Shown here: positions 1 through 13,100 of the stretch, in pieces
Position numbering within the stretch: position 1 is the stretch's first letter
How the letters are laid out: the number at the start of each line of letters is the position of its first letter
Assembly: GCF_037975245.1 (NCBI RefSeq)
Contig: NC_092567.1
Span: forward strand, 12,414,876-12,478,875
Source: Apostichopus japonicus
Lineage: Eukaryota; Echinodermata; Holothuroidea; Aspidochirotida; Stichopodidae
Length of the DNA stretch: 64,000 nt
Direction: 5' to 3'
The notes under the pieces: model-generated
Databases searched by the model: none
What the model saw: the letters and a program-made list of their open reading frames with translations, nothing else
What the model was told of the DNA's origin: nothing
Position numbers and translations under genes: made by a program

Positions 1-1
1 A

Positions 2-2569
2 GCGCGAGAAAAATGCTTAGAGTTAATGGATTCACATAACCTTATTGATATCTGGAGAGAACGAAATCCTTTTGTTAAAAACTATACTTGGAGCTCCAAT
101 GTAACACCAGGTATACACTGCAGACTGGACTACTTCCTTATATCAAGACCGGAAAGTTATGCAGTGACTGATAATGTTTTCTCCCCTGGCCTTCAATCCG
201 ATCATTCATTCATCTGTCTATCAATCTCCACCCAATTAGTTAGCAGAGGCCCAGGCTATTGGAAATTAAACAATTCGCTTCTGCATGACCAAATCTATAT
301 TGATCTCATCAATGAACTAATTCGCAATGGGCTCGAGAAGGATACTGATCAGGATCCTACACGGCGATGGGAGATGTTAAAGTTTAACATTCGTAAGACT
401 AGCATGACTTTCTCGAAAGATCGGGCCAAAGAGAGACGAGCAAAAGAACATGATCTTATTAATAAAATTGCCGAGCTTGAACAACAATTATATCTTGAGG
501 AATCAGCAAATGTACGATCACGATTTAAGGAAGCCCACAACGAACTTATGTTACTTTATGACTATAAGCTCCGAGGTACCATCATCAGGTCTCGTGCACG
601 TTGGGTGGAAGAAGGAGAAAAAAACTCAAAATTCTTTTTAAATTTAGAAAGAAGGAACAAATCACTTAATTCGATTCAACGACTTGAGAAAAGTAACGGT
701 AGTATTGTTATGGACAAGGACCGTATTCTCGAGGAGATGAAGAATTTTTATAAGGAGCTCTACAGCTCAGATGGATGCATTCCTGACCCTTTCTTTAACG
801 GGCTACCAGACCAAAATATTGATGTACAGTCTTGTGAGGGTGTGCTCACTCTAGATGAATGCTACCAAGCTCTATCAGCGATGCATAACGACAAAGCCCC
901 AGGCAGTGACGGACTATCTGTGAACTTTTACAAAACTTTTTGGCCTTTAATAGGGCAATTGGTAATAGATTCGTTAAATTATGGGTATGAAAATGGGAGT
1001 CTGGCGGCGGAGCAGTCAAGAGGCATTGTGACATTAATTTTAAAACCTGAGAAGAGTCCTGCCTTTTTACAAGATTATCGGCCCATCACACTCCAGAATA
1101 CTGACTATAAAATTGGCGCGAAAGCGATAGCTTCTAGATTAAAATCTGTTATCCATAATATCATTGGTCCTCAGCAGACCGGTTTTTTGAAAAATAGATT
1201 TATTGGGGAAAACATTAGATTTGCCTTAGACTTAATAGAGTATTGCTCTCATCACGAAATCCCAGGGTTTTTGTTTCTTGTAGATTTCGAAAAAGCCTTC
1301 GATAAGTTAGAATGGTCGTTCGTTAAAACAACTCTTTCATATTTCAACTTTGGTATTAGTTTTAAAAAATGGATAGATGTTTTTTATAGTAACTGTCATA
1401 GTTGTATTTGTAACAATGGTTATTCGACGGGTTTCTTTCCACTTCAACGGGGAGTCCGTCAGGGATGCCCATTAAGCCCATATTTATTTATCTTGGTGGC
1501 CGAGGTATTTGCCATAAAAGTACAGAATAATGAGATCATTAAGGGTATTAGAATAAGTAACACAGAAGTAAAAATTATGCAATATGCCGACGACACCACA
1601 CTTTTTCTTGATGGCAGTGTGACCACGATTACGGAGATGATTCGTATTTTTAAACAGTTAAAAGAAGCTTCAGGTTTGTCTATGAATATGTCCAAGTCTA
1701 GTCTTTTTCCGCTGGGCCCATTTAGTAATCATATTCCAGCTGCAGTATATGACTTTAATATTACTATTACGCATGGACCAGTTCAGATGCTTGGGATCAC
1801 TTTTACGGGTGATGGCAACGATCTGTTCCGGCTGAATTATCAACCGAAACTTTCTAGACTGAAGAACACCTTGAGCTTATGGTCATCTAGAGATTTGACC
1901 CCTCTAGGGCGTAATATCATTGTGAAAACATTTGCTTTGTCGCAACTCGTTTTCCTATTTATGGTGTTGCCAAATCCCCCGAATAGTTTCGTAAAGGATT
2001 TAGAAAGTATTTTATTCGATTTTATATGGGCGGGAAACCCCGATAAAGTAAAGAGGCTGGTCATGATTAATACTATTGGCAACGGAGGATTAAAAGTCAC
2101 ACACATCATCAGTTTTATAAACAGTTTAAAGTGTACCTTGATTAGGCGATATACAAATGCTGTAAACGGTACTTGGAAAATGTTTTTTGATATATATTTG
2201 AAGCCGTTTGGGAAACAGGTTATTTTTCATTGTAACTGTGCTAAGAATGATGTGAATAGTATAAGAAATTCTTTCATTCGTCAAATAGTCTATGCTTGGT
2301 GTGATATTTCATTCTCTACTCCAACAGAAAATTTCGGTAACCAAGTCATTTGGAACAATTCTCATATTCGTATCGACAACAAAATTGTTATGAATCACAT
2401 TTTATTGGATAGAAATGTTATTTATGTTAGTGACCTGTTTGATGAGCATAATAAGCCGCTAACTTTTGTAAGGTTCAAACAGGTTTTTAATGCTGATATA
2501 CCTTTTACTTTGTACTGGGGTTTAATAAAGTGCAATTCCCCAGTGGTGGAAAAGGTCAGGTTGCCATAG
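2..2569 (+). CDS. LINE ORF2: endonuclease end and reverse transcriptase (partial, frameshifted)
   Basis: The frame is open from base 2; the first ATG is at 26, but this is internal to a longer protein. Numbering from that ATG, residues 58-60 (SDH) match the conserved end of the exonuclease/endonuclease/phosphatase fold. A linker with coiled-coil-like charge follows. The reverse transcriptase then shows the KAPGSDG block near residue 290, VDFEKAFD at 419-426 (first catalytic Asp), the RQGCPLSPYLF block, and YADD at 520-523 (catalytic Asp pair). The protein copies element RNA into DNA at a nicked chromosomal target. The frame closes at a TAG ending at 2569 because of a one-base shift near 2534; the adjacent +1 frame carries the expected continuation. 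I see no other break in this part. Confidence 0.9.
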   Translation, partial: AREKCLELMDSHNLIDIWRERNPFVKNYTWSSNVTPGIHCRLDYFLISRPESYAVTDNVFSPGLQSDHSFICLSISTQLVSRGPGYWKLNNSLLHDQIYIDLINELIRNGLEKDTDQDPTRRWEMLKFNIRKTSMTFSKDRAKERRAKEHDLINKIAELEQQLYLEESANVRSRFKEAHNELMLLYDYKLRGTIIRSRARWVEEGEKNSKFFLNLERRNKSLNSIQRLEKSNGSIVMDKDRILEEMKNFYKELYSSDGCIPDPFFNGLPDQNIDVQSCEGVLTLDECYQALSAMHNDKAPGSDGLSVNFYKTFWPLIGQLVIDSLNYGYENGSLAAEQSRGIVTLILKPEKSPAFLQDYRPITLQNTDYKIGAKAIASRLKSVIHNIIGPQQTGFLKNRFIGENIRFALDLIEYCSHHEIPGFLFLVDFEKAFDKLEWSFVKTTLSYFNFGISFKKWIDVFYSNCHSCICNNGYSTGFFPLQRGVRQGCPLSPYLFILVAEVFAIKVQNNEIIKGIRISNTEVKIMQYADDTTLFLDGSVTTITEMIRIFKQLKEASGLSMNMSKSSLFPLGPFSNHIPAAVYDFNITITHGPVQMLGITFTGDGNDLFRLNYQPKLSRLKNTLSLWSSRDLTPLGRNIIVKTFALSQLVFLFMVLPNPPNSFVKDLESILFDFIWAGNPDKVKRLVMINTIGNGGLKVTHIISFINSLKCTLIRRYTNAVNGTWKMFFDIYLKPFGKQVIFHCNCAKNDVNSIRNSFIRQIVYAWCDISFSTPTENFGNQVIWNNSHIRIDNKIVMNHILLDRNVIYVSDLFDEHNKPLTFVRFKQVFNADIPFTLYWGLIKCNSPVVEKVRLP

Positions 2570-2579
2570 TACTGATGTT

Positions 2580-3119
2580 ATGAACAACAATACTATCATG
2601 TATTTTAATGCCATTCGGGCTAGCTCAATCTCTCAGCATATCTATAAAATGTATTTACATCGTTTATCAAAAGTTCCGACTGCAAGAGAGAAATGGAGTT
2701 GCTCCTTTAAAGATCTGACCAAAAAAGACTGGGACAGGTTTTTTAAGATTCCATACTACACTGTATTAGATGCAAAGCTCCAATACTTTCAGTTTAAATT
2801 TTTACACCGTATTATTGCAACAAATAAACTTTTAGCGTTGATGGGTATAAATGATACAGAGGTCTGTTCCTTCTGTAACAGAGAAACTGAGAATATCGAA
2901 CATATATTTTGGGACTGTAATTTTACTGGATCTTTCATATTAGACGTAGAGAATCGGTTTTTAAAGCAACAATTCTTCTTTTCAAAACAAAATATTTTTT
3001 TCGGGTACGGAAATGGATATAGTCACCCATATAATTTTCTTATAATACACATGAAGTATTATATCTATGATTGTAAGCGAAATAAGAACTTACCAAACAT
3101 TTGCGATTTTTTTCTATAA
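2580..3119 (+). CDS. LINE ORF2 C-terminal segment after the frameshift
   Basis: This is the continuation of ORF2 in the next frame. The frame is open upstream to about 2535, where it overlaps the end of the preceding frame, so the ATG at 2580 is not a true start. The segment contains CSFCNRETENIEHIFWDC, a C-x2-C-x8-H-x4-C pattern like the zinc-binding module at the C-terminus of L1/Tx1-type reverse transcriptases. The stop at 3117-3119 lies about 245 bases before the AAT tail, a plausible 3' untranslated length. It would be translated only if the frame break were absent, so in this copy it is probably not expressed. Confidence 0.85.
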   Translation: MNNNTIMYFNAIRASSISQHIYKMYLHRLSKVPTAREKWSCSFKDLTKKDWDRFFKIPYYTVLDAKLQYFQFKFLHRIIATNKLLALMGINDTEVCSFCNRETENIEHIFWDCNFTGSFILDVENRFLKQQFFFSKQNIFFGYGNGYSHPYNFLIIHMKYYIYDCKRNKNLPNICDFFL

Positions 3120-3365
3120 ATTTAAGTTTGCAATTGATGTTGAACGTTATATCCATTCAAAATCAAGTAAGTGTAAGAAAGATAAAGTAAGTAATATTCA
3201 ATTACAACAGGCATTTTCTGAATGCCCAGAGTTGTTCCGTTCTTGAAATTTCATTTAAACATGTTCTATGCAAGAATTGTAAAAGGTGATTATAATTTAT
3301 AACAATATGTATATGCTATATTAAAAATATAAAATATGCTGAATAAATGGAGAAAAAAAAAAAAT

Positions 3366-4100
<735 letters not shown>

Positions 4101-4129
4101 ACCTGGAGATCAAGGATTGCGGCTCCGAT
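4101..4129 (+). CDS. Possible 29-nt exon upstream of the series
   Basis: Preceded by a pyrimidine-rich acceptor (atttttacag) and followed by gtaaat. Its 29 nt are open in the frame that leaves two bases (at), which join the first base of the next exon. It is too short to support alone; compatible phase is the only argument. Confidence 0.3.
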
Positions 4130-7100
4130 GTAAATTGTTATTGTTATATTTGATATATTACAATGTTTCGTAAACAGGACTTTTGTGACACTTCAAAATA
4201 AAATTGTTTTTTGTTTTTCATGTGTCTATGTTTACTAAAATTTGACCTCCAATGTCCTTTATCCGTCTTAATCTGATCCACAATATCATTCATATCCTAT
4301 TTTGAACATATATAGCCTATATGAGGCATTTTAAATTCTTCATTATATTAGATGGATAACACGCCAGTCTCATTAGAACCGTTACCATGATGTGATTCTT
4401 AACATTACTTGACAGGTTTGGTCACCCTAACGATTTTGGGTTTGGAGAAGGATATATTCTACCAGAGAATATTCCGGTCACATCGATCCCGTCATCATTG
4501 AAATCAAGAAATGTCAAAGGTAAAGAAATTACGTCAGTAAATTAAAAGTATTGTCATATAATATTAATTCATGGACTCTTTGAAAGTAGGTTGTTATAAA
4601 TAAAAACAAATTACACTATATGGAGCATATAAAGAATATGCTCTCTTCTATATTATTTAAATTATTATAGTCCTTCATTCCGAATATTGCATTAGGAGCA
4701 AGCTATCACAAAAAAAAATCACAAAGTAGGTAGGCAATCAGGACTGGAAATTATTCCGTATGTGGTGTGTAAAAGTTAATCAACAGACTAATATTCCAGA
4801 TACTGTATTAGAAAACGTTTACATAACCATATGCGTAGGAGGCGGGGGCTGGGGGCACGGGCAATATGCTGATAACTTTCTCGCACCTAATGGAAGAAAA
4901 ATTAATTGCAATGTGTTTTTCAAAGATTAAACTTATATTATTATTATTATCATTAGTATTGTAACAATATCCCCCAAAATGGTCGCTATTACGGGAGGGT
5001 TATTAAACCGCAAATGATTGTATGTAATTGACATGCGATGTCATAACCGATGCATGCCTATATGGTATGCACATTAAGATGATGACAAAATGTTGGTTAT
5101 ATTTTCGGATAAGTCGTCCCCCCCCCCCCCCTCCTCCCAATAAAAATCAAGTTGGGCTCCTACACCTGTGTACATAACACGTGTAAAAGCATCAATCCAG
5201 TTATTTAAATAAACGTCAAAATATGCTAAGGATATTCCACTCGTATTAATCGCCTTTTATTAACGTAACGTGTTAGGGATATTTAAGGCATCCATGGTCG
5301 TGTTTTATTTATTACGAGTGAAATAGGATCAAGTAATAAGTGCAATGATTTGTATATGAATGCTACTAAGTACGTCTGCTTACATCAAAGTTACAATAAT
5401 AGTTGGTAGTCTTACCATGTTTATTCAACAACAAATTAAGTAAGTGCTGAAATGCTAATTAGGCTACATATCGCAGGTTTTCCCTTGTTTCAAATAAATC
5501 GCTATAATAACATTTGATTGGGTGCTGTTTTGCGTCACCAATACCTAAACGCGTAATAAGCGTCACAGTAAGTACTCGAGCAGACATGCGCACAACAAGA
5601 TGCACCACCAAGTCAAATATATATATATATATCCATATTGAGGTAGCCTATATAGGGACACATCCACATCAAATCTCAGACTGGTTTGTACTACTGCTGT
5701 TGTACACTACTTTATTGCACTTCGGGGGAAGCCTTACATCTGACTCGAAATAATTTAGTAAGGACACAGAGCAACAAAATATTCTTTAATTTGAAGGTTA
5801 ACGGTCATTTGAGATCAGCAGAGGTCAAAGTCTGCAAACACTGTTAAACACAAATTCTCCAACGGGGGGGGGGGGGGGGGGCTGGGGGCGCCAGCCCCCC
5901 CAGTGAAACATATGGAGGGGCGGAAGTATCATTCCGCCCCCCCCCCCTCCCCCGCTTCGCAAGTCAGAAAACCCCTTTTTCATTTCCAAATGAGAAAAAA
6001 ATCTCATTTGGAGCACCAAATTGCATCTAAGGCCAGGTGAAAATGCAAAATTATATACAAAATGTAGTGGGTGGGTTGAAGTGTGCTATATTGCACCAAA
6101 TTACATCTGAGGCCACCTGGAATGCAAAAAAAAATCACACCCCCTCCCCTTAAACCCCTCCCCCAGGCCGCCTGTCAGTCTTCAGCCCCCACCCCACCCA
6201 CTCAAAAGTACCTTCCTACGCCACTGAAATTCTCAGGACAGTTTGGATCAATGTCAAACTTTGTACGATGATTTCGAGTCATAATACGTAATACATTAGC
6301 CTTATCGTTTTAGTTAACTTGGTTATTCAATGTCCTTTAAACAGAGATCTGTGGAAACTTTATAAAGGGTTATCTTCTGATTCCTAAAATATTTCACTAA
6401 GTACGTCACTGCATTTTCAATGCATTTGTCATCTTTCATTATTTACTATATAAGATAGGTTGCCAAGTAAGGTCAACTTTCAAGCATGTAACAAATTGCT
6501 CGAATGTTTGTTGATTACAAATGTTTCTATCTGAGAATAATGTTTGCTTGTCATTATATCCAGTTATATCTTAATAATCAATACTTCGATTAGTAATAAA
6601 AGAGCATAAATAGATGAAAGAAAAAACTACAGTGAATTTGTATGTAAATTAAAGTAGAAGTTAAATGTTGATCTATTTTATTAGATCGATAAAGTCACTG
6701 CTATAAGTCCAGGTTGTATTTGTACAAAATGTTAAATTCAATAAATGCTTCTTTAAATACCGGAGGCTCGTCACGTGACTGGACTACTTAGTCTAACACA
6801 CAGGTTATTAGGTCAGCTCCTGCAGATGCACCACATCATACAATAATTAATTAAAACAATACCTATGACGTCGCATGACATATCAAACTATTACAAATTT
6901 GTCATTGATTAATGATATTGTATGCCAGCTATTAATGAAAACCGTATATAAGTTGAGTCACAATAATTTTCAAAACTGTGGATAACATTTAACATTTATG
7001 TCTGCACTGAGAAGCCTACGTTATCATTTAATTTACCTTAAAAAGCATAGATTTAGCAAATTATAAAGCTGAACATCTTGATAACCGGGATAGCTTTACA

Positions 7101-10100
7101 AACATCACGAGTAATCAAATGTGTCATTTCCCTGCACAATAATAACACATGTATACTAAGATTCTACCTACATTATTTATTTAATTAATTAAGAGTAATG
7201 TAAATTCATACCAACCTCTCTTTCCCCACCCCTCAACATTATTTCTCAGACTCGTACACATTGTACGCTCGTGTATTGTTCTCTGTTTAAAGGACACATC
7301 GGGATTCCCATTGTTAATGGTGGAGTGACGTCACTGCTGCTGATGTCATCATTGATCAATCTCAAAGACATAAGTAGTTAGTGTAAACAACACATTTGCC
7401 CCGATCCAGTAAATATTTGACTATTTTAGACAGATGTGTGTATAATAGCTACCAAATCAAATTATCTCGTGATAACATATTAGAGAGAGATTCAGAGACG
7501 ATTCAGTCAAAGTCACATAAGTTAGTGCATTATTTAGAATTCTCGAAAACGTTAATATTTGGACGATTAACTAAGTGTATAAAACTTAAATTTATAATTT
7601 CACTTTCGGACACTCTCATAACGTATTCCTGCCCCCCGCCCCCCCCCCCCTTACCATTCTATCCACTTTGCAAAGAGGGGTACCGGTATCAGCTGTCACC
7701 TGCACCGTGTTCCTACACCTATTATATATTCTTGGTACAGTTTAAAGAACATTCAACCAGGGAGTTGTTATGGAACTTCCTGAATAAACAAAGGAACCCT
7801 GAGCGTAAAAAACAAATAACCTTCCTTTACCTGGAATGCTCTCAGATTCAGCAGTCCTCTTACATAGAGACTGGCTACGTGGTTATGAAAATGATTTGTT
7901 TATTATTTTAAATATATAAATTGACTTAATTTAGCTATTCAAACAAAAATCCCGTTTTCTTCTCTTTTTTTCCAATTTATTTGACACGGTGTTTAATTAT
8001 GGCTCTCGTGATACATGATGACGTCACTGATGTTGAGTGTTCTCTGATCCGTTCATCGTCTCATGGATTATTATTATTGATGTGAGCATCGAATAATCGA
8101 CTATCATGATTTGGTTTCTTAATTAAGTACAAGAGTTAGTCTTGTTTCTGTTTGAATGGGAACATATGCTTTCATTTAGGATAATTGTATAATTGATCAG
8201 ATATGTTAATGATATGATAACAATTGTAACCTGATTGGTTTTATAACTATATATTAGTTGTAAACTGATCAGGTATAAAACCGAGATGATAATGATAGTA
8301 AACTGATCGGTAATCTTACTGAGATGTAAAGATTGTAAACCGATCAACTATATTACTGATATGATCATGATAGTAAACTAATAAGATCAAAATCAAGGAA
8401 TCAACTAGATTGATTAATCAGCTAATATAAAGTTATCTTCGAGAGCCAAAATAAATCTCGTGAATATAATGTTTATGATTTCATTCCAGACCAACAAAAA
8501 ATAAGTGTGCACTTATCATTAACATATCTCTCTTTTGTGTTTTTCATCAGTTTGGAATCATATCGGCATTGACAATTATCATCGTCTGAATCTACAAACC
8601 GGTCAATGGCAGGTAAAGAGTTTGATCACCTTTCATTCAGCTATTGCTCATAATGCAAGTCTGGTCAGCTTGTTTGCGTTATGCTGCCCTAGCACTGTTT
8701 TCAGTTCCTAATAAGTGTAAATAAATCAATATAGTGATACATTATCTGTGAAATGTACGTGTTGCTATTAATATAAGAAGTTCCGATGTAAAGAAAGAAC
8801 TTTCAGACATCTTCCCGCTCCTACATGAAACGGTGGTGGGGGTGGAGAGAGCGGATGGAATATTGCGTGCGAACATGGTCTAAATGAATCTCATTAGTTC
8901 TATATTGACACACCCGTACAATGTCCATGTCAGTTTGATATTGCAAACATATCGTTATAGCTAATAGATTGACTTTTGGACAGGTTTGCTATATATGTAT
9001 TGTACAATCGTTTTTGACACATGCCGTTTTATTAATATTCGAGGTGGTGAATTTGCATCCAATAAACTTCACGTTTATTCTGAGATGAAACCGTAGAATG
9101 TTATAAATCATATTGAACGGGTCTGCTATTGTAATTTCTGTATAATTATTCATCATAACACATAACAACAGTCGTAACAGTCCGTTTAATCGACCATGTA
9201 TCTTACAGTACCAGCTCCCTGGTTTTAACTGGTCATGTTTAGGTTGTTAGTCGTTTCTGTTGGTGTGAGACGTGGCTCTTCCATGAAACATTATAACACT
9301 AACAGTTATATTACTTTAAATTGTTGGTCTTGGTTCAAGTAATTACTAATCAAATTAAATTTGCCCATTTCTATGGTACTTCGCGAATTAGTCAAATGCA
9401 CAGGATGGTGATGGGGAAATTTGGAATTTGGAACAGATGTATGTGGAATTTGACTCTAAACACTGATTTTAAGCTGATTTCTACACTTTCGTAGTTTTTA
9501 TCTCAAATAATGTTGAGAATGAAGTCACTGCGTAAACGTTTTAATAAAATTAAATAAAGCTGCATGCAACGTAATAGGTTATAACGTTGACCAATCCATA
9601 TAATATTCACACATAACTGGACACTCCTGCAATAAGAAATATCAATATGTTGTTCCAATCACATGACTGCTACTTATACTAGTGATGTATTTATCGTTTA
9701 ATCAGATTCAGACAATAGTTTGTCCCACAAAGTTATTGTCATGTTCTATTTGTATGTTTCCAAACCTTTAATATCTCAGCCTACTCTCATCTTTCCAATT
9801 GTGATTTTGGTGAAATAAAGTAACATTATGTTTTCAAGGTCCTTATCTTTCCTTTTACGGACAAGCTTGCTACCAGCAGATTGTAGCAAAAAAAGAAAAA
9901 AATACAAATTTCAATAATATGGTACTTTTCCTTAATGAAATCTTGCTAATTAATTAACTTTGTTCCTTAAAATTCTTCAGGAAATTCAAAGGATCACTTG
10001 CTTTAATTAGTATTTATCCATATTAGTGTATACGTCACTGACATACGTGTGTAAGTCCAAGTAGTCTCGGATATAATGAAAGGACGGTTCTGGTTATCTC

Positions 10101-13100
10101 AATACATTACATGTATAGAGATATTGTAACAGTAAGTGGGACTCTCTCTTCTCTTAAAAAAAAAGTTCAGCGTCTTCAAACAAAGTTCTTTTTTCTCTGG
10201 AATTTCCAGAGCAAGAATATATCATATAGACCAACAAAAGTTACTATTTTTTTAATCCAGAATTGTATCTCATTCTATGACTTTTTCACCGATTTGTATC
10301 CAAATCGGGCCAAATCGGGCTGAAAACACACTTTGGCAGACCTTTTTGCACACGCTCCAAAACTTGTTTGTAGGGAACTTTTGCCCACGTTTTCCTGCTC
10401 ATTTGTTAATATTATTCGATGTCTATGGTTTATTATGGGCACATGACATATCACTTCTCAGCGATTGGTTTGTTATCTGCGGTTTAATGTTTATGAAAGA
10501 GAATAGAATAGAATTGTCTTTCAACAGTGGTATCGTCTAAGATAGGGTCCTATGTATTATATATTTAACATAATAATAACATTTTAAACTTTCATTTGTT
10601 GTTTACAGGTAGGTATAAATAAGAATTGTACTAGCTGTGTATGACATTTTATGGCTTTTATTTGCTTTATTTGATGTTTAAATGATTTTTCTTAAAACAA
10701 CACTGAGCTGCCGCCCCTACTTTTAGTTAAAAGGTCCGTTTTTGATGATTAAGCCCCGCCTCCAAGTCTGTTTTGTAGCAGATTGGCTATGACTCATGAC
10801 AGCTACATGTTAGATATACGAAAATGGCTACCCTCGAGACCAATTATCTGTACTGTAGTTAGGTACGCGAGGTGTAGTGTATTGCATGCTAATTACATAT
10901 ACACACTGTGTACTGCTGAATTCTACGTAGTGCATTTAATTTATATTATGCCTTCGGTTTTGTAACATCCATTTAAGGATAGTACTGGTGTTCAGGTAGC
11001 TTTTCAGAGCAAGGGCCATGATAAGTTTGTTTGATTGCCATTCATGTATTTTTGTATAATTACGTATACACATTCTTGTACTTATGAAGGCTACTTAGGC
11101 CTAGTGCATTTAAAAAATATATATAGGCCTAGGCCTGTTAGGCTTTCAGTGATAGCCACATTAACATTGTACTGGTGTTCAGACAGCTTTTCCTAGGAAG
11201 GACCAGGGTAAGTTTGTTTTATGGGTACGTATAAAAGAGGAGCCGGCCATAGCATCACAACTTTTGTAAGACTATAAAAATTGTATAAGGTTATGTTTTA
11301 TTTATAAGGTTATAAGATGAATAAGGTTATAAGAAGTATGTTTAGCTTTCTTTTGAACCTGTGATGTTTGACATCAAATGTACAAAATATTAAAATAAAA
11401 TAACAAAATGGAGAGGAACTGAGGTGGCTATGAGGGGAGGAGGAAGCCACCCGTCACTTGCATATAAAAACTTGTAATCTTCTTTTACATTATTTTTCCA
11501 AGTAATAAATCCATGAAATCTTCATGTCAGAAAAGTTGAGATGGAAAAACGTCGGTTGTTTTGATACTTGGAAGTGGACACAGTTTTGATGGTAGTCACC
11601 ACTACAGTCTACAGTAACATACAGTAGGTCAATAGGCCTAGCTCTCAAGGCGGGCATCAAGAATATGGTCGAGTTGTTCGCCTCTTCTAATTTGGCCGTT
11701 GTCATTGAAGTCAAACTATATGACCAAAAAGTCAGACACGGAGACTGACCCAAGATGAAGGATACCACATAAAAAACAAGTTCTTAAATATTCTATGACA
11801 TTACTAAACCTTGCAACGTCGTTCTTTCGACAAACAGGCAATGGGCTCTAAAGGCAACACTCGCAGGATGAAGTGTAACCTGCAGAGACTATTCGTGGCA
11901 AAGTAGCATAAATGCAAGTTATATATTTGTTGTACCATGATTGATATTGATAATTGTAGAGACAGAGCAAAGATTTGAAATTAGGAATCAAAATTAAAAC
12001 TTCCAGTATTGAGATACTGCGTCATTGAGGCTCTTGTTTTTATTTGAAATCAATCAACTATGGTATAATCTTCTGAATGGTAATGCTTGCCATGGTCTTG
12101 GTCATTTGTATATTTGAAGGGAAGAGGAGCTATTTTTAATTTCTTGCATTGTAAGGGTTATAAGGGTCGGGGGGGGGGGGATTATTGTATTCTTTTAAAA
12201 TGGGAATAAATTAGAAAACAGAAACAAACTCTGTAGTATATGTTTGTAGCTCTACTAACCCGCTTCGTTGTTATCTTGTACGGATACCTTGGTAACCTAA
12301 ACATATACAATCACTTGATAAAATATTAATTTAAGACAAATATTCGTATTATTTCCCGCGTGTTTTGAACGACACAAAAATAGATACATTAGAGGATTTT
12401 GAAGGAGTCAGGATCCGGGTGGGCTAGGGCTTAGAGTGGAGTTGTTCCATCTACGGTATAGTTGGTGACTGTTAATCTGATTTAAATATTCATAATTTGT
12501 CATCGGCCAATTGTTTACCTTATTTTGATAATTATCTTCAAGTGTTAAGCCTCATTCATTACATTTTGTTATTGTTTAGGATTGGGTGGAGGTTTGAGGG
12601 CGCCAAATAATATAGGAACAACTTACGTAAACTTTTGTATCACGTTTATTCCAAACTTAGAAACAAGCTTATAACAATATGGATGTGAACAGAAATACAT
12701 ATCTTTAAAATATAGTTTTGAGATAAAAGTCTGTAAGTAAATCACGAGCATTGGTATGATAATTAACAACTAATCATATCATTTCAACATTGAGTAGAAC
12801 ACTAGTAGCTTGTATGACTTTGAAGCAACATAACTGACATAACCGTCGCTTCTTCACGTTTCCAACATACCACTATAAATCCTCGTGAAACATTGGTATT
12901 ATTCTTCTGAACCAAAACTCTGAAACCAAAGCTGTAGTAAAAATCAATGACATTAACGAATATCTTAATCAAATAATTTCTTCACCTAAATGAATATACT
13001 GAGCATATTTTTACGCTCCTGCTTTTACGTCACCATATCGATGTACATTAAATATGAAACCGTAGAATTTTGTTAATCATGCTGCACCGTTCTTGTTTAT

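Larger units (their letters stand above)
4520..8550 (+). other. Presumed intron A-B; no gene recognised
   Basis: AT-rich. It contains C/G homopolymer runs (5118-5131, 5864-5881, 5937-5947, 7639-7650), a MITE-like piece (5864-6225), two TGACGTCA sites (7326, 8019) and a degenerate tandem repeat (8185-8390). A stop-free stretch at 7396-7911 has no ATG near its start and is not called a gene. Confidence 0.4.

Noticed and set aside
7396-7911. 171-codon open frame upstream of candidate exon B
   Set aside because: It starts at TTG with no ATG until its last codons, includes a C-run giving poly-Pro, and has no recognisable motif; a frame of this length is near the chance limit here.
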